Source: Streptomyces griseomycini (GTDB lineage: Bacteria > Actinomycetota > Actinomycetes > Streptomycetales > Streptomycetaceae). From it: 64,000 bases of DNA. The DNA is taken from the NCBI RefSeq assembly GCF_014203535.1, contig NZ_JACHJI010000006.1:186001-250000 (forward strand), in the 5' to 3' direction. Shown here piece by piece: positions 14,946 to 25,506 of the stretch. Below the pieces are notes generated by a model. The model was not told where the DNA came from. It did not search any database and saw nothing but the letters and a program-made list of their open reading frames with translations. The position numbers and the translations under genes were made by a program. Position 1 is the stretch's first letter. The number at the start of each line of letters is the position of its first letter.

Positions 14946-17756
14946 ATGAGAGGAAAGCGGTCATTCCGCCCGAACCGACGGCCGCGAGACCGCTTCGATC
15001 GACGCGAGGCCGGCGGCCCGCGTCGCCGTTCGGGGCCGGGGCTGCGCTCACTGCTGAGCCTGCGCACCACGGCGGGGCAGGCGTTCCTGTTGCAGGTCGT
15101 GATCGTGCTGCTGCTGGTCGCGTCCGCGGTGACGGCCCTGCTGGTCCAGGCCACCCAGGACAGTGAGGGAGAAGCCGAGCGCGTGTCGGTGGCGGCGGCC
15201 GCGTCCTTCGCGAACGCCCCGGGCACGGCCGAGGCGCTGAACGCCCAGGATCCGACGGCCGTCCTCCAGCCGAGCGCTGAAGCGGCCCGCCGGAAGGCGG
15301 GCGTGGACTTCATCGTGGTCACGGACACCGAGGGTGTCCGCCTCACCTACCCGGACCCGAAGGAGATCGGGAAGAAGTTCGTCGGCACCATCGGACCGGC
15401 CCTGGAAGGCCGCACCGTCGTCGAGCGGGCCGGTGGGCCGTCGCTGCCCGCCGGCGAAGGAACGGCCGTGCAGGCCGTGGTCCCGGTGACCGGTGCCGAC
15501 GGTTCCGTGGTCGGCCTGGTGTCCGCCGGGATCACGGTCGAGAACGCGGGCGACATGGTCGAGTGGCAGCTGCCGATCATCCTGGCCGCCGGCGCGGCCG
15601 CGCTCGTGCTGTCCACCGCGGGGGCGGCACTGGTGTCGAGCCGGCTGCGGCGGCAGACGCACGGCATGGGCCCGGCGGAGATGACCCGGATGTACGAGCA
15701 CCACGACGCGGTGCTGCACGCCGTGCGGGAGGGCGTGCTGATCACCGGGGCGGAAGGGCGGGTGCTGCTGGCCAACGACGAGGCCCGGCGGCTGCTGGAC
15801 CTCCCGGCGGACGCGGAGCGGCGCCGGGTGGAGGACCTGGGGCTGGACGAGGAGATGGCGCGGTTGCTGGCGTCGGACGAGCCGGTCACGGACGCGGTGT
15901 GTCTGGTCGGGGACCGGATGCTGGCGGTGAACAAGCGGTCCACGGCCCCGCACGGGGGCCAGGCGGGCAGCGCGGTGACGCTGCGGGACACCACGGAGCT
16001 GGCGACCGTGACGGGGCGGGCGGAGACGGCACGGGAGCGGCTGAAGCTGCTGTACGACGCGGGGGTACGGATGGGTGCCACGCTGGACGTGGCGCGTACC
16101 GCTCGGGAACTGGCGGAGGTGTCCGTGCCGAAGTTCGCCGACGTCGTCACCGTGGAGCTGTCGGACCCCGTCCTGCGGGGCGAGGAGCCGCCCGGCGCGG
16201 GCACCGGGTTGCGCCGCACCGTCGTCCACGGCCGGGAGGGTGGCCACGGCCTCTCCCCCGTCGGTGAGCTGATCCGGTTCCTGCCCACCGGCCCCGGCGC
16301 CGCCGCGGCGGTCAGCGGCCGAGCGGTCCTGGAGGCGGACCTGAGGGCCTCCGACGACTGGCGGGCGCAGGACCCCGAGCACGGACGGCGGGTGCTGGAG
16401 CAGGGGGTGCACTCCCTCATCGCGGTGCCGATGCGGGCGCGGGAGGCCTTGCTGGGAGTGGTGCACTTCTGGCGGGCGGACGCCTCCGCACCGTTCGAGG
16501 AGGAGGACAGGTCCTTCGCCGAGCAGCTGACCGCCCGTGCGGCGATCGCCATCGACAACGCCCGCCGCTACACCCGCGAGCACACCATGGCCGTCACCCT
16601 GCAGCGCAGCCTCCTGCCCCGGGGCGTGCCCGAGCAGAACGCGCTGGAGGCGGCCTACCGGTACCTGCCGGCCCGGGCGGGGGTGGGCGGCGACTGGTTC
16701 GACGTCATCCCCCTGTCCGGCACCCGGGTGGCGCTGGTGGTCGGCGACGTCGTCGGCCACGGCCTGCACGCCGCGGCCACCATGGGCCGGCTGCGTACCG
16801 CCGTGTACAACTTCTCCGCCCTGGACATGCCGCCCGACGAACTGCTGGGCCACCTGGACGAGCTGGTGGCCCACATCGACACCGACGAGGCCGCCGCCGA
16901 GGACCAGGACGGGCAGGAGATCACCGGGGCCACGTGCCTGTACGCCATCTACGATCCCGTCTCCGGGCGGGTGACCGCCGCCACCGCCGGTCACCCGGGG
17001 CCCGCGGTCGTCCATCCCGACGGGAACGTGAGCTTCCCCCGCCTGCCGGTCTCCCCGCCGCTGGGCCTGGGCGCGGCCCTGCCCTTCGAGACCGCGGAGC
17101 TGACCCCGCCCGAGGGCTCGAAACTGGTGCTCTACACCGACGGGCTGATCCGGGACCGGAACCGCGACCTGGACACCGGTCTGGAGGCGCTGCGCGCCGC
17201 CCTGGCAGGCCCCGACCGCAGCCCGGAGGCCACCTGCACGGCGGTGATCGAGGCCATGCTGCCCGCCCAGCCGAGCGACGACATCGCGTTGCTGGTGGCC
17301 CGCACGCGTCGCCTCGGCCCCTCGGACTTCGCCGAGTGGGACGTGGCCCGCGACCCCGCGGCGGTGGCGCCGGTCCGCGCCGCCTGCGCCCGGCAGCTGG
17401 CGGACTGGGGGCTGGACGACATCAGCTTCGCCACCGAGCTGATCCTCAGCGAGCTCATCACCAACGCCATCCGCTACGGCGGCGACCCGATCACCGTGCG
17501 GCTGACGCGCGACCGGAGCCTGATCTGCGAGGTGTCCGACGGCAGCAGCACCTCGCCCCGCCTGCGCCGGGCCAAGACCACCGACGAGGGCGGCCGCGGC
17601 CTGTTCCTCGTCGCCCGGTACGCCGAGCGCTGGGGCACCCGCCACACCCCCGCGGGCAAGGTCATCTGGACCGAGCAGTCCCTGCACGGCGGTGCGGCGG
17701 AACCCGGGAACCTCGCGGACGTCCTGCTCGACCAGTGGGGTGACGAAGCCCTCTGA
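14946..17756 (+). CDS. Sensor SpoIIE/PP2C phosphatase with anti-sigma-type kinase domain
   Basis: This 936-residue signalling protein has an ordered layout. A basic N-terminus leads to a first membrane helix (about 45-68), then an extracellular Cache-like sensor region (DFIVVTDTEGVRLTYPDP) and a second membrane helix (about 200-222). Next come a PAS domain (EGVLITGAEGRVLLANDEARRLL), a GAF domain (about 370-540), the PP2C/SpoIIE phosphatase (GGDWFDVIPLSGTRVALVVGDVVGHG, with metal-binding Asp residues) and a C-terminal HATPase_c_2 kinase-like domain (ELILSELITNAIRYGG, then TDEGGRGLFLV). The sensor half resembles DcuS/CitA kinases. It should dephosphorylate an anti-anti-sigma factor in response to an external ligand and may bind sigma itself. 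The ATG at 14946 was preferred to TTG at 14940. No target gene is adjacent. Confidence 0.9.
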   Translation: MRGKRSFRPNRRPRDRFDRREAGGPRRRSGPGLRSLLSLRTTAGQAFLLQVVIVLLLVASAVTALLVQATQDSEGEAERVSVAAAASFANAPGTAEALNAQDPTAVLQPSAEAARRKAGVDFIVVTDTEGVRLTYPDPKEIGKKFVGTIGPALEGRTVVERAGGPSLPAGEGTAVQAVVPVTGADGSVVGLVSAGITVENAGDMVEWQLPIILAAGAAALVLSTAGAALVSSRLRRQTHGMGPAEMTRMYEHHDAVLHAVREGVLITGAEGRVLLANDEARRLLDLPADAERRRVEDLGLDEEMARLLASDEPVTDAVCLVGDRMLAVNKRSTAPHGGQAGSAVTLRDTTELATVTGRAETARERLKLLYDAGVRMGATLDVARTARELAEVSVPKFADVVTVELSDPVLRGEEPPGAGTGLRRTVVHGREGGHGLSPVGELIRFLPTGPGAAAAVSGRAVLEADLRASDDWRAQDPEHGRRVLEQGVHSLIAVPMRAREALLGVVHFWRADASAPFEEEDRSFAEQLTARAAIAIDNARRYTREHTMAVTLQRSLLPRGVPEQNALEAAYRYLPARAGVGGDWFDVIPLSGTRVALVVGDVVGHGLHAAATMGRLRTAVYNFSALDMPPDELLGHLDELVAHIDTDEAAAEDQDGQEITGATCLYAIYDPVSGRVTAATAGHPGPAVVHPDGNVSFPRLPVSPPLGLGAALPFETAELTPPEGSKLVLYTDGLIRDRNRDLDTGLEALRAALAGPDRSPEATCTAVIEAMLPAQPSDDIALLVARTRRLGPSDFAEWDVARDPAAVAPVRAACARQLADWGLDDISFATELILSELITNAIRYGGDPITVRLTRDRSLICEVSDGSSTSPRLRRAKTTDEGGRGLFLVARYAERWGTRHTPAGKVIWTEQSLHGGAAEPGNLADVLLDQWGDEAL

Positions 17757-17917
17757 CGAGGACGGGGCCGGGGCCCGCCGTGCCGTCGCGGTCCCGCGCG
17801 GGAGCAGCCCGCCGCCCGTCTCCGGCCCCGTGCCGCGGTCCGGATGGAGGAAGGCGGCCGGCGAAACGCCGTCGTGGTCCTTCTCGGCCTCCCCGGGACC
17901 GGTGAGCGTGCCTCGTC

Positions 17918-18060
17918 ATGGACACCTTGCTCGTGACCGGCGCGTTCGACGGCCCGTCGCAACGGGTGCGCGCGGAACCAACGGGTGCGCGCGGAACCGT
18001 CGGACCGGGGGCACCGGGTGGACGTCGTTGCGGCCCCGCACGGCCCCGAAGCGGTTCGGG
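17918..18060 (+). pseudogene. hypX (hoxX) 5' remnant
   Basis: Starting at the ATG at 17918 the frame gives MDTLLVTGAFDGPSQRVRAE. When a 19-bp tandem duplication is ignored it continues as SDRGHRVDVV and PHGPEAVR. This matches the N-terminus of HypX/HoxX, the formyltransferase/hydratase-like protein that makes CO for the [NiFe]-hydrogenase active site (typical pattern: LLLTSAFNGLTQR, AGHEVSVEL). Only about 40 codons remain. The duplication shifts the frame, and at about 18058 the sequence switches into hypF. The assignment rests on a short stretch but is strengthened by the hypF neighbour. Confidence 0.65.
17960..17997 (+). repeat. 19-bp perfect tandem duplication
   Basis: The unit CAACGGGTGCGCGCGGAAC occurs twice head to tail (17960-17978 and 17979-17997). 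As 19 is not a multiple of three it shifts the reading frame of the hypX remnant. It looks like a recent slippage or repair event. Confidence 0.95.
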
Positions 18061-19104
18061 CCGGCCGGGCTGGCCGACGCCTGGCTCGCCCACGACCGGG
18101 CCGTCGCCTCGCCCTGCGACGACTCCCTGCTGCGGGTGCGCCCCGACGGCACCGAGCAGGTGCTGCGCCGGTCCCGGGGGTACGTACCCCGTCCGCTGCG
18201 CCTGCCGGCGGCGGTGCGGCCCGCGCTCGCGGTGGGCGGCGACCTGAAGAACGCGCTGTGTGCCGGTGAGGGCGACCAGGCGTGGTTCGGACCGCACATC
18301 GGCGGCATGGGCGACCTGACCACCCTGGAGGCGGCCCGGCGGGCGGAGTCGCTGATGCGGCGTCTGACCGGCGTCAGCCCCGAACTCGTCGCCGCGGACC
18401 GGCACCCGGGGTACCACTCCGCGCGGTGGGCCGCCCGACTGGCGCTGGGCGAACCCGTGCTCGTGCAGCATCACCACGCGCACATCGCCTCGGCGACGGC
18501 CGAGCACGGCCTCGACGGGACCGCACCCGTGATCGGCGTCGCCTTCGACTGCACGGGCTACGGCGACGACGGCACCGTCCGGGGCGGTGAGATCCTGCTC
18601 GCCGACTACGCGGGCCACCGGCGCTTCGCCCACCTGGCCCCCGCCCCACTGCCCGGCGGGGTCTCGGGGGTGGCCGACCCGTGCCGTCTGGCGCTGGCCC
18701 GGCTGTGGGCCGCCGGCCTGCCGTGGGACGCGGACCTGCCCGGCGTGACCGCCTGCGCACCGGACGAGATCAGCCTCCTGGAGCGGCAGTTGACGCGCGG
18801 GCCGGCCTGTGTGGCGACCTCCGGCATGGGCCGGCTCTTCGACGCCGTGTCGTCCCTCGCGGGCGTGTGCCACCGCGCGGGATACGGGGCCCGGGCCGCC
18901 CTGGAGCCGGAGGCCGCGGCCGCTTCGGCCTGGGGCACCGACACCTCGGCGTACGCCCTCGGCATCACCGCCGAGGTGTGGGACCCGGCACCCGTGCTGC
19001 GCGCACTGGTCACCGACCTGCGGCGGGGCACCCCTCCCGCCGTGCTCGCCGCGCGCTTCCACCGCGGCGTCGCACGGGCCGTCGTGGAGGTCTGCCGGCG
19101 TGCG
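18058..19104 (+). pseudogene. hypF: hypF fragment (carbamoyltransferase half, both ends missing)
   Basis: About 350 codons match the Kae1-like carbamoyltransferase part of HypF, which makes the cyanide ligand donor for [NiFe]-hydrogenase. Visible are ADAWLAHDRAVASPCDDSL, RSRGYVPRPLRLP, AVGGDLKNALCAG with HIGGMGDLTTLEA, the metal-binding VQHHHAHIASATAEHG, and GVAFDCTGYGDDGTVRGGE. The N-terminal acylphosphatase, zinc-finger and YrdC parts are absent, replaced by hypX sequence. The C-terminus breaks off after VVEVCRRA, before the final nucleotide-binding block. From about 19104 the sequence is the antisense of another truncated gene. The surviving sequence has no internal stops, so decay is recent. 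It cannot encode working HypF. Confidence 0.88.
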
Positions 19105-19642
19105 CCTCGTGCTTCTCCTGGTCGGTCAGCAGCATCGTGCGCAGCGTGGGGATCTCGTCGATCTCCGCGGCGTCGTGCAGGTCGCCCGGGCTCCCCGGGG
19201 CCACCTGGGGGTGGTCGGGCAGGACGATCGGCGAGGAGAGCAGGACGTGTCCGGTGGGGGGCTCGCCGCCGAGGACGGGGAAGGTGAACTCGCTCCGGCA
19301 CGCGCGTGCGTGTTCGCCCAGGTCCGCCGGCGGGTCGATCAGCGAGACGAACTCCACGCCGTCACCGGCGACGAGGGTGTGGATGGCGATGAGTGCCCGC
19401 CGCAGCGGCTCGGTGTCCTCGCCGGCGGCCGCTTCGAGCGGGACGGTGCGCTCACCGCGCAGCAGGTCGTCCAGCGGGACCGCGACCTCGGTTTCGCGCG
19501 GCACCGCCTCGTCGAAGGTCAGGTGGACCGTGCCGTCGTCGGTCCGCAGCGATGCGACGGCACGGTGGCCGCCGTCGCGTCCGGCTTCCTCCACCTGCTT
19601 GCGCCGCGCGCGCCGTGCCGCCCCGACCGGTCCCTGCGACAT
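19010..19642 (-). pseudogene. 3'-truncated conserved protein opposing hypF
   Basis: The ATG at 19642 follows a strong GGGAGGAGG box. About 178 codons then read like a genuine soluble protein (VHLTFDEAVPRETEVAVPLDD, EPLRRALIAIHTLVAGDGVEF, VLLSSPIVLPDHPQVAPGSPG, EIDEIPTLRTMLLTDQEKHEA). Beyond about 19104 the frame merely reads the antisense of hypF for 30 Arg-rich codons to a stop at 19010. I recall the motif LSSPI(V/I)LxDHP...SPGDL from conserved actinobacterial proteins of unknown function. Location next to hyp remnants suggests a hydrogenase-associated gene, but this is not shown. Its 3' end and that of hypF were lost at the same point, which implies a single deletion joining convergent genes. 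Confidence 0.6.
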
Positions 19643-19672
19643 CGCGCCTCCTCCCGTCCGTGTGCGCGCCCG

Positions 19673-19685
19673 CCTTGCACCAAGG
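19673..19685. promoter_or_regulatory. Small palindrome CCTTG-CAC-CAAGG
   Basis: A perfect 5-bp inverted repeat with a 3-bp spacer lies 31 bases upstream of the ATG at 19642 and about 300 bases before the glycosyltransferase. It is a possible operator. The rest of the 19643-19980 gap shows no gene. Confidence 0.35.
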
Positions 19686-19980
19686 TCACCTCTCCCGTCC
19701 GTTCTCGCCTCCTCCGGCGCGGCCCAGTGGGCCGTTCAAGAGCCACTCGCGGTGGTCGGGTGGGCCGCGGGCGGGTGCCCGTGCCTCCGCGCTCCGGCGG
19801 CATCGCTTCGAGGCGCCGGGCCGGAGCGGCGGCCGCACCACCGTGGCGGGGGGCCCGCGCTCCCGGGCGCCGTCCGCACCCGCCTCCGGGCTGCCCGGGA
19901 CGGCGGTCCCGGCGGTCTTGCCCGGCGTTCGGGTGCGGTGCGAGACTTCCGGACCGCGTTCGCCTGCGAAGGAGTCGGAC

Positions 19981-21276
19981 TTGTCACCCACGGGAAGACC
20001 GTTACGGCCACTGACCGTCCTCTTCGCGCCGGAGAGCGCGTACGGGCCGACGAACAACTGCGTGGGGATCGGGGGTGTGCTGCGCCGCCGGGGACACCGT
20101 GTGGTGTTCGCCGCCGAGGCGTCCTGGAAGGGCCGCCTCGCGCCGCTCGGTTTCGAGGAGCAGCTGGTCGATCTGGCCCCGCCGCCCGAGAGGCCCCAGG
20201 ACGCGGGCCAGTTCTGGAAGGATTTCGTACGCGACACCGCGCCCGAGTTCCGGAAGCCGACCATCGATCAGCTGGGCACCTGGATCAAGCCGGTGTGGGA
20301 GGAGCTGATCTCCGGCGCCCGGTACTGCGAGCCGCGGTTGAAGGAGATCGTCGACCGGGTCCGGCCGGACGTGATCGTCGAGGACAACGTCGTGTGCTTC
20401 CCGGCGTTGACCACGGCGGGCGTTCCCTTCGTGCGGATCGTCTCGTGCAACCCGCTGGAGATGAAGGGCGAGGGCGTTCCGCCGCCGTTCTCCGGGTACC
20501 CGGCCGGGGACCGGAGCGAGTGGGACGGGTTCCGCGCCGCGTACGACCGCACGCACCGGGACCTGTGGAGCGACTTCGACGCCTGGGTGACCGGGCAGGG
20601 CGCGCGCCCGCTGCCCGACCTGGAGTTCATCCACGAGGGCGATCTGAACCTGTACGTCTATCCGGAGGCGGCCGACTACACGGACGCCCGTCCGCTGGGC
20701 CCCACCTGGCACCGGCTGGACTCCTCGGTCCGCGAGACGCGGGAGGGGTTCACGCTGCCGCCCGGCCTGGCCGGTGACGGCGCGCTGATCTACTTCAGCC
20801 TCGGCTCGCTCGGCTCCGCCGACGTGGACCTCATGCGCAGGGTCATCGCCTCGCTCGCCCGCACCCCGCACCGTTACATCGTCTCCAAGGGCCCGCTGCA
20901 CGAGGAGATCGAGCTGCCGCCGAACATGTGGGGCGAGGAGTTCCTGCCGCAGCCCCGGATCCTCCCGCTCGTCGACCTCGTCATCACGCACGGCGGCAAC
21001 AACACGACCACCGAGGCCCTCCACTTCGGCAAGCCCATGATCCTGCTGCCGCTGTTCTGGGACCAGCACGACAACGCCCAGCGCATGGCCGAACTGGGGT
21101 ACGGCGTCCGGCTCGACCCGTACCGCTTCACCGACGCCCAGCTCCACGGCGCGATCGGCCGTCTGCTCGGCGACACGGCCCTGCGGCGCACTCTCACCGG
21201 AGTCGGTGAGACGATCCGGGCGCGCGACGGGCTGCACACGGCCGCGGATCTGATCGAGCGGGCCGCCGCGGGCTGA
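19981..21276 (+). CDS. MGT-type GT1 glycosyltransferase
   Basis: The 431-residue protein has the two Rossmann-like halves of GT-B enzymes of family 1 (UGT/macrolide glycosyltransferase type). The N-terminal acceptor half starts LTVLFAPESAYGPTNNCVGI. The donor half has IYFSLGSLGSADVDLMRRVI and the PSPG-like signature PQPRILPLVDLVITHGGNN, then TTEALHFGKPMILLPLFWDQ. The His in THGGNNT contacts the nucleotide-sugar phosphate. It would glycosylate a small lipophilic acceptor, perhaps for macrolide detoxification; the acceptor is not predictable. The TTG at 19981 follows AAGGAG by the usual distance. It is intact and alone among broken genes. Confidence 0.88.
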   Translation: MSPTGRPLRPLTVLFAPESAYGPTNNCVGIGGVLRRRGHRVVFAAEASWKGRLAPLGFEEQLVDLAPPPERPQDAGQFWKDFVRDTAPEFRKPTIDQLGTWIKPVWEELISGARYCEPRLKEIVDRVRPDVIVEDNVVCFPALTTAGVPFVRIVSCNPLEMKGEGVPPPFSGYPAGDRSEWDGFRAAYDRTHRDLWSDFDAWVTGQGARPLPDLEFIHEGDLNLYVYPEAADYTDARPLGPTWHRLDSSVRETREGFTLPPGLAGDGALIYFSLGSLGSADVDLMRRVIASLARTPHRYIVSKGPLHEEIELPPNMWGEEFLPQPRILPLVDLVITHGGNNTTTEALHFGKPMILLPLFWDQHDNAQRMAELGYGVRLDPYRFTDAQLHGAIGRLLGDTALRRTLTGVGETIRARDGLHTAADLIERAAAG

Positions 21277-21493
21277 TCCCACCGGCCCCGGGGGAACCGG
21301 GTCCCGTACCCCGACCGCTCGTCGTGGTCGGGGAGGAGGTGGGCGGTGGCGATCCTGCCGCCCTGGGCGGTGCGCACCTTCGCCGGGCCGGCGGGGTGCT
21401 GGTAGGAGCGCGTGCCCTTGACGACGTCCCCGGCCTTGTCCAGCCGGATGCCGGCCGGCGGTCCGGCACCGCGTCCGGGGAGGCCGCGGAGAC

Positions 21494-21690
21494 CAAGCGG
21501 CTCCGGACCGGGAACGCCGCACTGCGGCGGGCGAACGGGATCCTGAAGGCGGCGTCGGCTCGTCCTCGACGCCCTCGGCATGGCCCTGTGACGCCGCGAC
21601 CGCGCTGGGCCTCCCGCCGGACCGGGGTGGTTCCTCATCCGGACGCGGGCAGTCACCACACGTCTTCCGCTTTCAGCGAGAGGCCCCGCC
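21494..21690 (+). mobile_element. IS3-family transposase scar
   Basis: Plus-strand codons give LRTGNAALRRANGILKAAS, the C-terminal end of IS3-family OrfA (usual ELRRANEILKAAS). This is followed directly by LVLDALGMAL, a stop, RRDRAGPPAGPG and, one frame over, VVPHPDAGSHHTSSAFSE. These match the OrfB catalytic core (usual LVLDALEMALWRRD, then LIHHSDAGSQYTSF). Most of OrfA and the first half of OrfB are missing, a Trp codon has become TGA, and the frame shifts near 21630. No terminal repeats were found. In the flank, 21290-21480 has a minus-strand frame (DKAGDVVKGTRSYQHPAGPA) of unknown origin. Confidence 0.75.
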
Positions 21691-21712
21691 GAGACGTCGT
21701 CTCGGCGGGGCC
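21682..21712. terminator. 15-bp stem terminator
   Basis: Arms 21682-21696 and 21698-21712 are perfect inverted repeats around a single base (the practical loop is a few bases larger). It lies about 60 bases beyond the immunity-like gene stop on the minus strand and overlaps the end of the IS3 scar. Confidence 0.75.
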
Positions 21713-21773
21713 CGTCATGACCGTGTTCAGTTGGTCAGAGACTTTCTTTCCTCAGGTCCTCCCCCAACGCCTC

Positions 21774-22039
21774 TCACCACGGAGGGCAGGGGACCCCTGA
21801 AGCCCACCTGGGTTCGAAGAACTCCTCCCGGAAGATGTCCACCGCCGCCCTGAGCAGGGTGATGTCGATTTCCGGCCGGATGAAGCTCAGCCGCGCCGAG
21901 GTGTCGTCCATGCGGAATTCGAGCAGTTTCCCGCCGGGTGCGCCGTCGACCCACTCCACCACTTCCATGGCGTCAAAGTCGTTGTGGTCGCTCAGGACGA
22001 TGAGTGCGAAGTAGTCGCGTCCCTGTACGGAGAAACGCC

Positions 22040-22043
<4 letters not shown>
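21774..22043 (-). CDS. Putative immunity protein of Rhs toxin tail
   Basis: An 89-residue, acidic, soluble protein (MRRFSVQGRDYFALIVLSDH, VVEWVDGAPGGKLLEFRMDD, LRAAVDIFREEFFEP). Its ATG overlaps the stop of the toxin-bearing gene in the sequence ATGA, the tight coupling expected for a toxin and its antidote. No known immunity superfamily motif is recognised. The role is inferred from position and size only: it directly follows a HINT-toxin C-terminus and ends before a hairpin terminator. It appears intact. Confidence 0.65.
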
Positions 22044-23699
<1,656 letters not shown>

Positions 23700-23700
<1 letters not shown>

Positions 23701-23862
23701 ATGCCGGTCTCCGGCGACGCCGACGGTGACGGCCGGGCCGACGTCCTGGCCATGTACCACTACGCGGTCGGGGCCACCCGGGCGTTCGCCTTCCCCTCCC
23801 GGGAGGACGGCACGTTCGAGAACCCGCAGCGCTCCTGGTACGCGGAGCCGGGCACGTGGTGA
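23700..23862 (+). pseudogene. 3' fragment of FG-GAP/VCBS repeat protein
   Basis: The plus strand reads SGDADGDGRADVLAMYHYAV, then FAFPSREDGTF and a stop after RSWYAEPGTW. This is one calcium-binding FG-GAP/VCBS repeat (DxDGDGxAD motif) and the C-terminus of a secreted repeat protein. To the left of about 23700 the sequence becomes antisense Rhs. Thus the 5' parts of two oppositely oriented genes were removed and their remainders joined. Confidence 0.7.
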
Positions 23863-24040
23863 CGCCGAACCGGTGACGCACCCGCGCGACCGGTGATCGA
23901 CGGCCGCCCGTCGCCCCACACCGGCGCGGCACGGTCCTCTTCTCCGCGGCCCACCCCATGCGCGCACAACGGGGTACCCGGTAGGCGTGCAGTCCCCTCA
24001 GCGGGGCGCTGGGAGACGGAGCGGAGAGGGGATACGTCCC

Positions 24041-24778
24041 GTGACCGAGCCGGTGAAGGCGGGCAGGACGCTGACCGGTCTGATGATGCCCGGCCACCTG
24101 GTGACGCTGGAGGAGCTGCCGCGGATGGCGGCCGGCCACGGCGAGGCGATGGGCCTTGGCGACGTGGCGTTCTTCCTGGCCGACCCGCAGGGCACGGTGC
24201 TGCGCCAGCTCACCGGGCGGGGACTCGACGCCGGTGCCGACGGTGCGGAGCCGGCCGTCGATGCGACCGTGGCGGGGCCGGCGTTCCAGCGGGTGGATCT
24301 GGTCGCCGGACCGGATGCGTCGTCCGGGCGGGCGGGCCGCCGGTGGTGGGTGCCGGTCACCGACGGGGTGGAACGCCTCGGGGTGCTGCGGGCGGACACC
24401 GATCACGACGACGAGGCGACCCGCGACGCGCTGCGCGCGCTGGCGTCGGTGGTGGCGTTGCTGTTGCTGGGCAAGAGGGCCTTCAGCGACTTCTGCGCCC
24501 GCCTGGTCCGGGCCGCGCCGATGAGCGTGGCCGCCGAGACGCAGCGGCGGCTCATCCCGCCGTCGGCCTTCGCCGGCCACCGCACCACCGTCGCCGCGGG
24601 GTCGGAACCCGCCTACGCCGGCGACGGCGGCACTCCCCTGGTCGCCGAGGACGAGCAGGCCCGGGACGCGGTGCCGCTCGTCCGCCGGGCCGGAGGGCCG
24701 GGGGCGAGATCCGTGGCCGGAGGGCTTCCCGTCCCAGGACGCACGGCGTTCCTCCGGACGTCACCGGCTCCGTGGTGA
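24041..24778 (+). pseudogene. SpoIIE/PP2C phosphatase cut within the catalytic domain
   Basis: The GTG at 24041 follows GGAGAGGGG. The first 195 codons read as the N-terminal half of a Streptomyces PP2C phosphatase: VTEPVKAGRTLTGLMMPGH, a GAF-like sensor (VAFFLADPQGTVLRQLTGRG), then the linker APMSVAAETQRRLIPP and the first strand AAGSEPAYAG. The catalytic domain should continue GGDxFDY, but the sequence changes abruptly near 24630 to an unrelated Pro/Gly/Arg-rich tail ending at 24778. All metal-binding Asp motifs are missing, so it cannot be a phosphatase. Without the catalytic half it might at best bind partners. Confidence 0.75.
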
Positions 24779-24862
24779 CCGTGGGGCATGCGAGGCGGGG
24801 AACGGGGTAATCGGGCGGCGACCTCGCCCCGGATCCGTGGCGGTGTGGAAGGAGAACCCCTG

Positions 24863-25096
24863 ATGTTGATGGCCCACCCCGCAGTGCTGCGGGATCTGAT
24901 CGAGCAGTACGAGGCCCTGGTGGCTCTGGACGCCTCCGAGGCGGACAGCGCGCGGGTGCGGCAGCGGATGGAGGACGTCGCCTACACCCTGTGCGTCTCC
25001 ACCGGCACCCGCGACATCGACGCGGCCCTGATCGCGGCCCGTCACCGGTTGCCCGGCGCCCGGCCCCAGGACGACTCCCTCCTGAGCGGCAGCTGA
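24863..25096 (+). CDS. DUF5133 small protein
   Basis: A 77-residue soluble helical protein of the Streptomyces-typical DUF5133 family. MLMAHPAVLRDLIEQYEAL and MEDVAYTLCVSTGTRDIDAA are the conserved blocks, and ALIAARHRLPGARPQDDSL follows. Function is unknown. The ATG at 24863 follows AAGGAGAA. It sits 64 bases upstream of another small gene and may be co-transcribed with it. Confidence 0.85.
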   Translation: MLMAHPAVLRDLIEQYEALVALDASEADSARVRQRMEDVAYTLCVSTGTRDIDAALIAARHRLPGARPQDDSLLSGS

Positions 25097-25159
25097 CCCT
25101 TCCCGGGCCGCACCCGCACTCGTGCCTGTGCCTGTGCACCGAACAGAACGGACGAAGAC

Positions 25160-25330
25160 GTGAACACCACCGGAAGAGCGGCCGCGCCGATCTACGACCG
25201 CCTGATAGCCGAACGCGGCGACGTCGTCGCGGTGGCCGCGCTCACCGCGGAGGAGACCCGCCGCGAGGTCGCCGCGGTCCTGGACTTCGGCTTCTCGAGC
25301 ACGGGCGGTGAGACGGACGAAGACGAGTAG
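25160..25330 (+). CDS. 56-residue small acidic-tailed protein
   Basis: GTG at 25160 opens a 56-codon frame: NTTGRAAAPIYDRLIAERGD, then ALTAEETRREVAAVLDFGFS and a Glu/Asp-rich end (GGETDEDE). Two amphipathic helices are likely. The ribosome site is modest (GGACGAAG). Codon use is typical. It follows the DUF5133 gene closely. No family is recognised beyond resemblance to short Streptomyces proteins with YDxLxAERG. Confidence 0.6.
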   Translation: MNTTGRAAAPIYDRLIAERGDVVAVAALTAEETRREVAAVLDFGFSSTGGETDEDE

Positions 25331-25506
25331 GGCGGGCTGCCCCGGGACAGGCTGAGCACTGCCCGCGGCGGCGGACGCGCGGCCCGGCACCAGGCGTGTC
25401 GACGCGGGCAGGCGACGGGCGGTGGCCGCAGTCGCGAGCTGCCGCACCGTCTCGTCCCCCGTGCCTGGTCCGGGTCGCGCGGGAGCCGTCCGCCGGCTCC
25501 TCGTCG

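Noticed and set aside
12820..14949. Very long plus-strand frame opposite the beta-helix gene
   Set aside because: Composition is shadow-like (Arg/Gly/Pro/Ala), with no domain and no ribosome site. The minus strand carries a clear secreted protein with signal peptide.
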